Assembly (NCBI GenBank): GCA_948099385.1
Contig: CANUEZ040000164.1
Coordinates: 2,990,501-3,054,500 of the forward strand
Origin: Fasciola hepatica
Lineage: Eukaryota; Platyhelminthes; Trematoda; Plagiorchiida; Fasciolidae
Reading direction: 5' to 3'
Length of the DNA stretch: 64,000 nt
The stretch's first letter is position 1. Every line of letters starts with the position of its first letter. Both the position numbers and the translations under genes were made by a program. Shown piece after piece: positions 33,224 through 45,302 of the stretch. Below the pieces are notes generated by a model. It worked only from the letters and a program-made list of their open reading frames with translations, did not search any database and was not told where the DNA came from.

Positions 33224-36200
33224 GCAGCCCACCCTTTTCGGAGACCGAAGGATGTAGACCGTCCACCTGGATTGATACCCCCCAGGTTACTAGACATCAA
33301 AACCTACCGGTCCCCCCAGTAGTCTGCTCACCCTCTAGCCCCCCAATATCTTCAGCCCCCGACTCTCCCAGGACCTCCTTTCCATCCTCAAATCCCCCTC
33401 TTTCCCCCTCCTCATACCCAAAACAAGCTGCATCGGGCGACTCTGCAACAACTGCTGAGCATGTGCTCAAGTGTTTTTACAGCAATTGCCTGAGTGTGTT
33501 GAATAAGATCCCGGAGCTTCGGCAGCTCGCAGTGGATAAGGAGCCTCAGATCATAGCCCTCACAGAAACCTGGCTCATCCCTGACATACTTGATGCCGAA
33601 ATATCCATTCCGGGATACTTCACAGTAAGGCAGGACTCCAGTAGAGGTCGTGCCGGCGGGGTCATCATATACTACGATAATTCGATCCCTCCTCCCACCT
33701 CACTGACAACCCCAACCTTTTCATGTATTGATTGTTTGTGGGCTGTGTTTACACTCTCTAGGACAGACACCCTACTGCTTGGTGTAGTCTATCGTCCTCC
33801 CGCATGCAATTCAGCTGGTAGCCTAGGTCTCATAGACTTATTAGGCTCCCTGAAAAGCTATACAGACTTCACCCATCTGTTAGTCACTGGTGACTTCAAC
33901 TCACCCAGTACAGACTGGCAAAGAGCTGATGCCTCTGATATCATCTTTGGTAAACCCCTCCTAGATCTCGTACTCAAGAACTCATGGGCGCAGAAAGTAA
34001 GAGATCCGACCAGATATCGCACAGGACACGCCCCGTCCCCACTGGACCTGGTCATCACCAATGATCGGTTCCTAATAGATGTGATGCATTACTTGCCGCC
34101 CCTCGGCAAAAGTGATCACATTCTCATTGGATTCGATTATATCGTGAAATGGCCTCCTCTTCCGTCAGAAACTAAAATTTTGAGATCCTTTAAAAGGACC
34201 AACTTTGACCAAGTCTGTGCATTTCTTCGCTCCCAGCTAAATTTAACTAACCCAGGTAACTCTGTGGATGAAATGGCAGAGAATCTCAGAGAGTTAATCT
34301 CCTTAGCTGATAGGCTATTTGTCCCCAGAATCTGTCATCCACAGACCGCTAAGCGGCCCCTCCCTCGCGCCATTAGGCGCATTCTAGACGAAAGCGCGCG
34401 CCCCTTTGCTAGATATAAAGCCACAGGCCTTGCCCGTGATGCAGAAGATTTCAGGATTATACGGAACATATGCAAAGACAAGATTAGGTCCTATCAGAAT
34501 GCACTCCAATGATCTGTGCTTGATCGAGCGCGGACCATTAAGGCATTTTTCTTTCAACACATGTGCCGTCTAAGGAGCACAGCTCCGACACCGCTGGTTC
34601 CCATAGATAGTGCTGGATCTCCAATCACTTCCCTTAGCCAAGTAGCCGAGGCATTCAGCTCCTACTTTCGTACAATTTTTAGCTCCATACCCATATCCTC
34701 CCACCCTAACATGAACCCGATATCCCTGGTTACTACCCTTAACCGCGTCACTATTCCCATTGGTGAAATCGCTCAAGGTTTCCGACGGCTCAATCAGTAT
34801 TACTCCATTGGTCTGGACATAATCCACCCCCGTATTCTCAAGGAAGCCGCGGGCACATTAGATGCTCCTTATGCCTCGCTTTTTCAGCGATGTGTTGACG
34901 ATGGAGTTTTCCCCAGTAGCTGGAAAAAAAGCAGTGATCGCACCCATCTATAAGAAGGGTAGTAAACATCTTGCTTCTAGTTACAGAACCATAATTCTCA
35001 CTAACATCACCACCAAGAGGTTTGAGAGAATTCTCAAGAGTGGGGTTCTTTCACATCTGCGTAGAAATGAGGTCATCTCCCCGTCCCAACATGGGTTTCT
35101 TCCTAGCGGATCATGCATCACCAATATGCTTACTGTCATGGATAGTCTAACGAAAGCCTATGATGATGACCAGCTCTCACACGCTGTATTCATCGATTTT
35201 GCCAAGGCCTTCGATAAGGTCCCCCTGCCCCTCTTTTTTATAAACTTCGGACATACGAGATCACAGGCTCCATGTTTGCCACCCTACGCAGCTCCCTTAC
35301 CGACCGCACCTTCGTGGTTAAAGCCGGGAAGTCTCAACCCTCCACAGTAACAACTGGGGTCTCCCAGGGGTCGGTCTTAGGTCCTCTTCTTTTCTTGATC
35401 TACATGAACGATCTTCCGACAACCCTTTCTGCGAACAATGCCATGTACGCAGACGATATAACCCTATGGATTTGAAGCTTTGATGACCTGCAGTTTGCAG
35501 TTGATGAAACAAAGCGCTGGTCCGACGACTGGAATCTCCCAGTTATTGATGACAAATGCGTGAGCATGTATCTGGGCGGAGAGACTGGTCACACGTTTTC
35601 CAATAACAGAGCAAGCACACTGCCAAGGGTTGACCGACACAAGGTGCCCGGCTTCTGGCTAGATTGTAACTTGTCCTTCTCTAATCATCACCAACTTGCG
35701 AGCAAGTCTGCCTTTCGAGTCCTAAACATGATTCGAAGGCCCTTCCCGCGCATATCTAGGGGTGATTTCCCCATAATTTTTGGGCACGTATATCCGATCT
35801 CTGCTGGAGTACGGTAGTCAGATTGTGCACTCTGGTTTTTTTAGTGACCGTGAGATCCTAGAAACAGTCCAGAGGGCTTCCATCAAAGCAGTAAGGGGTC
35901 AATCCCACCTACCTTATGCCGTCCCCCCCTTACTCCTCAGCCTCCATATCCTTGAAATAAGACGGGTAAGAGGTGATCTGTTTTTGATGTTTCACCCTCT
36001 TTAATCAGGTTAAAGCGATTGCTTCTTCTCCGTCTTTCCAGCCTCTTCTCACCGTGGTCACAGCAGAAAGGTTTTCAAACCGAGGCCACGCGCTTCCCTA
36101 GGGATAAAAGTCTTTAGCTACAAGGTTATTACCCTGTGGAATGCAATTCCGAAAGATATTGTTCTCTCACAGAACAAAATAATCTTCACGAAGAGGCTAG

Positions 36201-36228
36201 ATATCTACCTGGGTATTTCCGAATAATT
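33190..36228 (+). pseudogene. CR1-like LINE ORF2: endonuclease and reverse transcriptase
   Basis: Nearly full length. The endonuclease (33463-34512) keeps all expected APE motifs: YSNCLSVLNK (Asn), IALTETWL (Glu), LLGVVYRPP, LLVTGDFNSP (Asp and Asn), SPLDLVITN and GKSDHILI (Ser-Asp-His). The RT follows in pieces: VIAPIYKKGSKH, LSHLRRNEVISPSQHGFLPSGSC, AVFIDFAKAFDKVP, TTGVSQGSVLGPLLFLIYMNDLP and MYADDITLWI with an intact YADD. It ends LWNAIPKDIVLSQN near 36135-36180 and ISE* near 36228. Breaks are a TGA at 34510, frameshifts near 34900, 35225, 35785 and 36000 and a TGA at 35473. Few lesions and intact catalytic motifs suggest a fairly young copy. It acts with ORF1 by target-primed reverse transcription. 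Confidence 0.78.
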
Positions 36229-36505
36229 CCCTGTAAAAAAGCTTAATAGATGTCTTTTATTGCATATACGTCCATGAACGTTGCAACAATATTTCGCTTA
36301 GGGTGATGTCCACAGTGAGACGCTGCATGATGTTATATGAAATTTGTTTTCGCTGCCAACCCCGCCTCCCCAAACATTGCGCTTAGTTTTACTCCAGTTT
36401 CAGCTCCGTGAGATCGACAGTAGATCAAAGATTTCCTCGAGAACAAGGACAATAGGGCACAAAACCTAGAGCCCGTGCAGTAACTCAAGAAGAAAACTAG
36501 ACTCA
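36229..36505. other. 3' flank of the LINE up to the palindrome
   Basis: Short non-coding stretch with AT-rich 3' tail sequence of the LINE and then unique-looking DNA. No terminal tandem tail is obvious. Confidence 0.4.
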
Positions 36506-38838
36506 GCTTGGTCGCGGACACTGCTCTGTCGATCTAACTGCGGGCTATCTTAAACAGCTGACCAAAAAGGTTCCATGAAGTATTCCTAATTGTTGTGCAG
36601 TCTTGCTGTGCGTCGTTCACAGAACAACCATAAAAACTTTCCTTATCAGCCTCTGACAGTGGTAGATGATGTACGGCGGCTTTTCTCCCGGCTCGATCAC
36701 CTTGGCACCCATAGTTTTCATACTCTGACAAACTTGCAGAATTGCAATGAGCATCCGTCAAAGGTGGTAGACTTTACTCTGGAAAGGATGAACGACGGTT
36801 AAACTGGGACAGTCTGCCTGACGAGTGGCCTGTAAACTCATTCCTAATGACGTGTGCAGCTACAGTGCACTTTGCTCGTTTGTTAATCATTTTATCCGAA
36901 ATCATACTGCTAGCGTGCTAGCCACTTGACCGTTGCCCATGCATACTACGCGCATACTTTTGCAATATACGTCAGCCTTTCTCTACCCATCTATGGTGTT
37001 CTATTTCTAATGAGTTTTGGGAAACACCGCACCGTTGATCGTGGTAGCGTAGTGCGGAGTACCACTGTGACAAACGGGTTATCCACGAGTAATACGAAGA
37101 ATTATCCAACGCGCATAGTAAGAAAACAGCTTGGTACTGTCTACACGAACTTGCACGTGGTTTGTTATGTACACCATTTCCAATAACTCGCTGATCTAGC
37201 CCCTTCTGCGCGCCTTTACTCTTTGGCTTCTGAGCCTGTCGTTTTTCGGAAAATGCCCGTCGTCCCAATCCTGATAACCCCAACTTAAGCATATCGGCAT
37301 TCTTCCAATCAACAGCATCCTCAGTAATATATGAACTTGCATTGGCTTTGTTCCTGTATTCCCACTCAACAGAGGTCAGATTTGGTCGCGTTGATATCCA
37401 CCCTTTGCCCCTTCAAATGCGAATTTTGTGGATTTCTGTATATCGCCGACTACGTCTGTGGTTTGGATAGTCCCTCGGTGCAGCTCTCCTTTATTGTACC
37501 GACGTTCCAATGTGACCAACAATGAGAACGCTTTCGAAACATATATCGCCGCGCAATACTGCAGGGATGAGCCGATCATCCCCATCTTTCACTCGTTTGG
37601 CTGCTTGTTTTGTGCATAGGGCGACCGCTGGCGCTACTTTCAACACTTCCTCGGCACAAGCTAGCGTGCGGTATCTGTACTGAGGCCCAGTGGGAACACA
37701 CGCGGTTAGCACTCTACGGTCTTTTCTCGTTGACCCTCTCGACAAAAGCGATCGTAGAAGCTGAGGGAGTGTCCCCTCCCGTAATACAAAACCCTTCAGA
37801 CCGGCACAATCTTGCTTTCTGATCAAACGTGCCCTGGAATTACCTCAACCAGATCTAATTGCATCCAACAAACCCTCTTAAAAGCTTCCGCGATGCCATT
37901 CGGCATTAGTTTCGTTACCACTTCGACCGATCCAGCAGGCCACTTTCAGGCTGAAACGAACACATTGACCGGTAGATAGTGCTACCGATACAGCACACGA
38001 TAACGAAGACCAACAATTTCGTTTGTTTGAACAATTACCGTATTTGGTGGCGCCACTTTCTCCGCCTGTGTACATCATCTGCACGCCGTTGCGCCCCTCC
38101 AATATGCACGTTGTCCCGCTCCGGCGTTTTGAGTTCTGCTCCTTTGCGCGCTGCCGAATATATTCGTTAGCGTGTCACAAATCGAGGACCAGGGGCTATA
38201 GACTCTATACGGGAGCAGGTCCCGACTTAACTTAGGAGAATCCTTAACTGGTGAGCTCAAACAACGAGTTCATTCCACCAAGGACACTCGTAAGTCCTTG
38301 AGTCATATTTATTCACTTACACATATACTTTTCCCGACATACAAACGGTATATCCCGATTTCTTCTACCGTATTCCCTTCATATTTTCCTCATATCGATA
38401 CCGTAAGCGTTTCACGGTTGCTGAATTGATCCCTTTATATAGTTTTACATTTGATGCACCATTTCAATTATGGCTAGTAACGACCGCAAATCTGATCCAG
38501 CACCGTCCGTTTTGACAGTCTCCCTAGCCGACCCTGAGTCTTTATTGCTTACTCGCACCACTGGTTTCATACGTCGGAGGCAGAGTTTGAACCAGATAAA
38601 CTCACGAACGAGCGTACCCGTTACTTGTGGATTATCGGTCGCCTTCCCCGTGACGTTGCTGCCCAGATAGGCGACCTATCATTCAGTAACAATTCTCACA
38701 CAGCCGTGGAAGATGCGGTAATCTCATGTCTTTTCCACCAGAATAGTCCAGACTGGAATGGCTGGTCCAAGTGACAGGGTCAGATAGCAAGAAGCCTCCT
38801 GCACTATTGAGAGAAATGCAGCAGCTGGCAGGGCAACT
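36506..38838 (+). repeat. Left arm (2,333 bp) of a near-perfect giant palindrome
   Basis: Each base x here pairs with base 78562-x in 39724-42056. The register stays constant over the whole arm, so there are no indels. I found only two mismatches where I compared bases directly (38709/39853 and 38784/39778). Beyond 36506 and beyond 38838 pairing stops at once. The inner 370 bp encode Gypsy gag. The outer 1.9 kb holds several short frames on both strands, for example the reverse of 40736-41071, that I do not recognise. Confidence 0.95.
38249..38838 (+). pseudogene. Gypsy primer-binding site and gag N-terminal remnant inside the left arm
   Basis: TGGTGAGCTCAAACAACG at 38249-38266 sits like a primer-binding site just before the coding start (ATGGCTAGTAACGACCGC at 38470). 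Read across two frameshifts, the peptide gives LWIIGRLPRDVAAQIGDL (about 38630-38680), the known Gypsy capsid '..GRLP.D.A..I.dL' motif, then PPALLREMQQLAGQ near 38792-38834. The frame then runs directly into integrase-type sequence in the central spacer, so nucleocapsid, protease, RT and RNase H are deleted. Confidence 0.65.
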
Positions 38839-39723
38839 TTTAGAGAAAAAAGACGATTCACTACCCATGAGCATGAATCTAGAAACGATCGCCACAGCCC
38901 AAACAACAGATTCTGAGATCGAGCAACTCGTAAACATCAAACATGGGCATCTAGTTCCAGTGACCCTTCCGACCTCGGAGGTAGCCGTCATTTGCGATGT
39001 TTCACATGGTAGACTCCGACCACTAGTTCTTGCCAGTTTTTGCCGAAAAGTTTCAGCAGTCCCCACAACTTATCGAACCCTGATGTGACCACCTCAGTAA
39101 AACTAGTAACCGAGCGATACGTCTGACCATGCGTCCAACTCTACGTACGTTTTTGGGTCTGCCCCTGTTTTCGATGCCAGCGCGGTAAAATACATCGTCA
39201 CACTAAATCTGCGTTATGCATATTCCCCGAGCCGGATGCAAGCTTTCATCAAATGCATCTGGATCTTGATGGGCCCGTTCTGCCATCCAACGGTTGCGTC
39301 TACATCCACACTTGCGTAGATCGTTCCACTCGTTTGCCACAGGCCATACCTATTCCTCGTCCTACCTCAGAGGAAGCTGCAATAGCATTTCTAACTGGTT
39401 GGGTGAGTCAATTCGGTTGTCCTGCTATCGTGACCATTGAATGCGGTTCTCATTTTGACGGCGCCTACCACAAGCTACTGAAAGCTTTTAGTTGCGGTCT
39501 AAAATCCCGCTCGAAAGCAGCTATCCGAGTGTCCTCGGAGTGTGTTTCTACGGTGCGAGTGGCGATCTGGGGGCTGCTAGAATTTGTTACGTCAGTAATT
39601 CGTGGATGGCACTGTTAGTTTTGACGCTTTCGTGAGCTTAGAAAAACTGGAAACTTCGAGCACTGCTTGCCTATACTGCGTGGTAGTCGCTAGGTACACA
39701 CATCAAGGACGCTGTCCTCTAGG
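38839..39723 (+). pseudogene. Palindrome centre: Gypsy integrase remnant
   Basis: Only this 885-bp part is single copy. The plus strand reads LETIATAQTTDSEIEQL, LPTSEVAVICDVSHGRLRPLV, then the zinc-binding region with KLVTERYV, a TGA where Trp should be, and CFRCQRGKIHRHTKS. The catalytic core follows: HLDLDGPVLPSNGCVYIHTCVDRSTRLPQAIPIP, of which the first Asp is present, and AIVTIECGSHFDG, where the family has VTTDRG, so the second catalytic Asp is Glu. The core decays after about 39500. It is the same element as the gag in the left arm. Confidence 0.72.
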
Positions 39724-42056
39724 AGTTGCCCTGCCAGCTGCTGCATTTCTCTCAATAGTGCAGGAGGCTTCTTGCTACCTGACCCTGTCACTTGGACCAG
39801 CCATTCCAGTCTGGACTATTCTGGTGGAAAAGACATGAGATTACCGCATCTTTCACGGCTGTGTGAGAATTGTTACTGAATGATAGGTCGCCTATCTGGG
39901 CAGCAACGTCACGGGGAAGGCGACCGATAATCCACAAGTAACGGGTACGCTCGTTCGTGAGTTTATCTGGTTCAAACTCTGCCTCCGACGTATGAAACCA
40001 GTGGTGCGAGTAAGCAATAAAGACTCAGGGTCGGCTAGGGAGACTGTCAAAACGGACGGTGCTGGATCAGATTTGCGGTCGTTACTAGCCATAATTGAAA
40101 TGGTGCATCAAATGTAAAACTATATAAAGGGATCAATTCAGCAACCGTGAAACGCTTACGGTATCGATATGAGGAAAATATGAAGGGAATACGGTAGAAG
40201 AAATCGGGATATACCGTTTGTATGTCGGGAAAAGTATATGTGTAAGTGAATAAATATGACTCAAGGACTTACGAGTGTCCTTGGTGGAATGAACTCGTTG
40301 TTTGAGCTCACCAGTTAAGGATTCTCCTAAGTTAAGTCGGGACCTGCTCCCGTATAGAGTCTATAGCCCCTGGTCCTCGATTTGTGACACGCTAACGAAT
40401 ATATTCGGCAGCGCGCAAAGGAGCAGAACTCAAAACGCCGGAGCGGGACAACGTGCATATTGGAGGGGCGCAACGGCGTGCAGATGATGTACACAGGCGG
40501 AGAAAGTGGCGCCACCAAATACGGTAATTGTTCAAACAAACGAAATTGTTGGTCTTCGTTATCGTGTGCTGTATCGGTAGCACTATCTACCGGTCAATGT
40601 GTTCGTTTCAGCCTGAAAGTGGCCTGCTGGATCGGTCGAAGTGGTAACGAAACTAATGCCGAATGGCATCGCGGAAGCTTTTAAGAGGGTTTGTTGGATG
40701 CAATTAGATCTGGTTGAGGTAATTCCAGGGCACGTTTGATCAGAAAGCAAGATTGTGCCGGTCTGAAGGGTTTTGTATTACGGGAGGGGACACTCCCTCA
40801 GCTTCTACGATCGCTTTTGTCGAGAGGGTCAACGAGAAAAGACCGTAGAGTGCTAACCGCGTGTGTTCCCACTGGGCCTCAGTACAGATACCGCACGCTA
40901 GCTTGTGCCGAGGAAGTGTTGAAAGTAGCGCCAGCGGTCGCCCTATGCACAAAACAAGCAGCCAAACGAGTGAAAGATGGGGATGATCGGCTCATCCCTG
41001 CAGTATTGCGCGGCGATATATGTTTCGAAAGCGTTCTCATTGTTGGTCACATTGGAACGTCGGTACAATAAAGGAGAGCTGCACCGAGGGACTATCCAAA
41101 CCACAGACGTAGTCGGCGATATACAGAAATCCACAAAATTCGCATTTGAAGGGGCAAAGGGTGGATATCAACGCGACCAAATCTGACCTCTGTTGAGTGG
41201 GAATACAGGAACAAAGCCAATGCAAGTTCATATATTACTGAGGATGCTGTTGATTGGAAGAATGCCGATATGCTTAAGTTGGGGTTATCAGGATTGGGAC
41301 GACGGGCATTTTCCGAAAAACGACAGGCTCAGAAGCCAAAGAGTAAAGGCGCGCAGAAGGGGCTAGATCAGCGAGTTATTGGAAATGGTGTACATAACAA
41401 ACCACGTGCAAGTTCGTGTAGACAGTACCAAGCTGTTTTCTTACTATGCGCGTTGGATAATTCTTCGTATTACTCGTGGATAACCCGTTTGTCACAGTGG
41501 TACTCCGCACTACGCTACCACGATCAACGGTGCGGTGTTTCCCAAAACTCATTAGAAATAGAACACCATAGATGGGTAGAGAAAGGCTGACGTATATTGC
41601 AAAAGTATGCGCGTAGTATGCATGGGCAACGGTCAAGTGGCTAGCACGCTAGCAGTATGATTTCGGATAAAATGATTAACAAACGAGCAAAGTGCACTGT
41701 AGCTGCACACGTCATTAGGAATGAGTTTACAGGCCACTCGTCAGGCAGACTGTCCCAGTTTAACCGTCGTTCATCCTTTCCAGAGTAAAGTCTACCACCT
41801 TTGACGGATGCTCATTGCAATTCTGCAAGTTTGTCAGAGTATGAAAACTATGGGTGCCAAGGTGATCGAGCCGGGAGAAAAGCCGCCGTACATCATCTAC
41901 CACTGTCAGAGGCTGATAAGGAAAGTTTTTATGGTTGTTCTGTGAACGACGCACAGCAAGACTGCACAACAATTAGGAATACTTCATGGAACCTTTTTGG
42001 TCAGCTGTTTAAGATAGCCCGCAGTTAGATCGACAGAGCAGTGTCCGCGACCAAGC
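39724..42056 (-). repeat. Right arm (2,333 bp) of the giant palindrome
   Basis: Inverted copy of 36506-38838. Its first 370 bp are the Gypsy gag remnant in antisense (39724-40092). Plus-strand frames here (40460-40684, 40736-41071, 41270-41590) form an almost continuous but interrupted reading, including RVLTACVPTGPQYRYRTLAC and NAEWHRGSF, with no family that I recognise. The junction on the right (CCAAGC|AAACTTCC) differs from that on the left. Confidence 0.95.
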
Positions 42057-42059
42057 AAA

Positions 42060-42300
42060 CTTCCATTGCCTTTCACGCCTTGTCCGACCTTTTCTCAAAA
42101 TACAATACTGCGCCATAGCCACGGACCATTTGAGCTTTAGTTCTGATGTCGATAAGGTTCATACATTACTAATGGGATATGTGTATTTCTCGAATGGGTC
42201 AAGGAGCATTCGTCGGTGCACTATCAGTGAGTACAGAATTATTCACGGAGTGAAGAAATTTGAGTTTCGCGAAACGGGCAAAACACAGTGACAGTCCCTT
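42060..42300 (-). repeat. Interspersed repeat, inverse copy of 31925-32140
   Basis: It starts four bases beyond the palindrome. The reverse complement aligns with 31925-32140 along its length (shared blocks include CATTCGAGAA, TCCCATTAGTAATG and GCGAAAC). No gene. Confidence 0.7.
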
Positions 42301-43955
42301 GATAGCAGTATTGAGAAGTGTTAGAATTCTTTAAAAAGACTGAAATGTGTGTGTCAGATACAGCTCGAGGTGGGTCAATAATATACTGGCCAGGCTGTTG
42401 GACGTCTTATTGTTATCCAGATAATTCAAGTGTTGGTGTCTGTAGATACACTTGGTGAGCCTCGGCTCATGGGTTTTTTCTGCCTTTTGTGCTTTTGCAG
42501 GTTGAACACGTGCAACCCTCAGGCGGAAGAACACCGGTCCTTGCACGGTTCAACGAAAAGGCAAAGGTCAGAACTTTATAAATAAAACAGCGGAGGACAC
42601 GGATAAAGAATGCTGCAAAGGGTAAGAACGAGCAAGCACGGATGATAAAATACGATCGGAAAGTTAACAGATGAATAATATGCGGGAATCATATGCGGCA
42701 AAAGATGAAAAGGCGCAGTCTTATCGGGACTCGGGAATGCTGATGAGAATCGGCGTAATGGAATTGCAGGTGTGAAGTATGAGAAAACACGGATCAAAAT
42801 ATATGAGACTTACTACTGATTGGTGATGGAAGCGTCGGAGAGGGAAACCGAGTCATTGCCGGTAAAATATATGATGAATATGGTGGCATATGCTGTGAGT
42901 GAATATTTTACACTGCCCCCGGAGGATTGGTTGGAGCTTTTCCTGTCTCGATCGAAGGGGTTAGTATTGATAAGGAAAATAGCACAAACAGACAATGGCC
43001 GACCCTGGGTGGAAAAGATGAAGGGGACAGACAGACTTGTGCCCTGACCTCCAAATTTACCGGGAGCAGACTTCAGTCCATCCCAGGTTCACTTAACTTC
43101 CCACCATTGCCCCCTGGTGTGCAAGCATTTGTCTCTCTCTAACCTCCCCTCTCCTTTTTCCTACCCCCCTTTTTCTTCCGTATTTCTAAATTTTTCTTGA
43201 GTTTGGCTGTCAGCTTTGTCGCTGGTAAAAAGTTTGATCATGCGTTTGGCATGCTTTGGGCGTCTCCGAAATAAGCTATTATCATTGGTTGAGTGAAGCT
43301 GAGGAGACATGGAACTGTGGTGATTTTTGTGGGAAGTCCCACCACCGGCCTTTACACCGAGTCAGGTCTTGTCAACCATTCTAAGCTCGAAGCACCGAGT
43401 AAAATGCTTTACTAATGCCGGATACCTCTTCGGAGTCTCAAAGCAACGAGCAGCCCGAAACTATTCGGAGCCCAAATGAGAAACACGATAGTTCTGCCAA
43501 TTCTACGGCGCCATTATTGATTAAAAATCTAAGTACATAACGGTGGCACTTTTGTGTTGAGCCTCAGCTACTATCCAGCCGAAAAGATAGCCGGGATAGG
43601 ACAAAGCTCCGTACGAAGAGAACGGTCGACCAAAAACAGTAGACTGGGAGAACCTGTCCCGTAACGCAAAACAAATAAAATAACTTTTTAACGGTAAATC
43701 AGGCCCAATTAACCTTGTTGTGGTCGTGGCAGCCGAAAAGCAATGCAAACGATTTGAAAAACACGATGGGTCAACTTATGCCAAAGAGTAGAACCGGAAA
43801 GTAATAAAACAAAACCATCTTCAGTCGATGCGACACAGTATCGTCCCAACAGTCCGCTGTTTAAGTCCAGTAAGAAGCTTCGACTATGGATAGAAATTCT
43901 GGGTGCTCGAAGCTTAGATTATTCAACAACCACAAGCTGTGTCATCATGAATACG
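42301..43955. other. No gene recognised; purine-rich segment at 42560-43060
   Basis: Frames at 42331-42546 (minus) and 42820-43047 (plus) have no motif that I know. The plus strand from 42560 to 43060 is rich in A and G, that is, the minus strand is pyrimidine-rich in the same manner as 58680-62860. Whether they are the same repeat family needs alignment. Confidence 0.35.
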
Positions 43956-44212
43956 GTTGAAGAAAGCCGTCCAAAATCGGTCCAAAATTGTATGAGGGTA
44001 AGCTTATGTGGACTGCCTACATCAACATGCATATTGCAGTCACCGAGGGGTCCTATTCAATATTCGAGGGAATAGCTGCCTAGGAAGACAGCGCTGTCAA
44101 TCAAGAAAGGGAGGTCTGTGACTCGAATAAAAAGTCAGTCTTTAGCAGCTGGGGTCACCAAAGACAGGATTACTTTGCTACGGGATGTTAGATGCGAGTG
44201 AATCTTCAAGTT
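43956..44212 (+). repeat. Left copy of a 257-bp inverted repeat enclosing a BEL/Pao element
   Basis: Base x pairs with 93598-x in 49386-49642, checked at both ends and in the middle (GCAGCTGGGGTCACC versus GGTGACCCCAGCTGC). A few mismatches are present. It carries no recognised gene, although the right copy has a minus-strand open frame (49523-49738) running through it. Confidence 0.88.
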
Positions 44213-45302
44213 CAAAGGGAGATGAGATGAGGTGTGGATGATCCTACTGTAAAATCGATTCTTGATTTGGCTGTTGTGCATAGCAAAAGACAATAAGATC
44301 ATGTAGCGGGTGCAGGGGCTTTCTGCAGGATGGCTTGTCTCTCCGCTGGGGCTCGGTTATGAGCTGAGGCACGAGAGTCTGAGTCTGTGCCGGCTGTAAC
44401 ACTGATAGAATCCGGTAACTGGATAGAAGCTTTCAAATTACTGAAAGGAATATTTGACCCCAGTGAAGGAGCAGGCCACTATTGATGGAAGGTGTAACGC
44501 TGTATTCCAAGAAAGTGGCCTTAAGTTCCCGGAGGAGAAAGTAAGGGCTCGAATGATAGTAAGCTCTCTCTCCATCAGAGTGAGGGAATACTGGAATAGA
44601 CCACTAAAAGCAGCGGCGGAAGTGGCTACTGTGAAAGACTTCGAGGAAAGGCCTTGTGGAAAATGCCACATAGTGTTTACCGACAGAGTGTACTGAGTGG
44701 ACCCAGTTTCTTTTAGTCCCTTCCACTTACCTCATTCTCCTCTTCGAAAGCACCACCTTTTCACATATGATCTTTCAGCCTAAAGTAACTTCTTGTAAAG
44801 CATGGCCCCCACGGATGGGTGGCCAACAGCTGCAAGCAGCCGGCAACGAGGACCTTGTACGCCCTTCGGGCTGGTGCACAGTGGCCGGAGGTCCTTCAAC
44901 TCAGTTTTCGATTCTGTTCCAGGACTTGACGGCGGGATGCCTAAATGTCTGGATTATTGCAGTGATGGACTCATTGGATCCGTCGGTATTTCGAAATTTA
45001 CGAGAGAAAGTCTTTCTAAATACTTGGCTACAATCAGAGAAGATTCAGTGTAGAAATCCAAACTCCTTTCTCTTCAACAACATTATCAATCACAGCCGGT
45101 AGACACACAGCCCATGGTCAGTAAACCTGTTGCTAAGGAAAATTCCGTGAGCGGCAGCTGGTAATAGACAACGGATTTAGGAGAAAAAAAAGTGAAAGGA
45201 CTAGTCACCCTTCTAACCGAAACGGCAGTTTAAAGTCCCGGTCAGACGTTGCCAAGATGAATAATCCGCACTCCCAGTCTATCTACCCCATTCCAGCAAG
45301 AC
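44213..45302. other. No gene recognised between inverted repeat and LTR-like repeat
   Basis: Frames of 77-111 codons exist (44454-44696, 44767-45102), without recognised motifs. An ESGNWIEAFKLLKGIFDP stretch near 44410-44460 looks gag-like but is too weak to call. Confidence 0.3.

Noticed and set aside
36506..42056. Terminal inverted repeats of a DNA transposon
   Set aside because: The centre holds Gypsy integrase rather than a transposase, the inner arm ends are gag, and no target duplication was seen.
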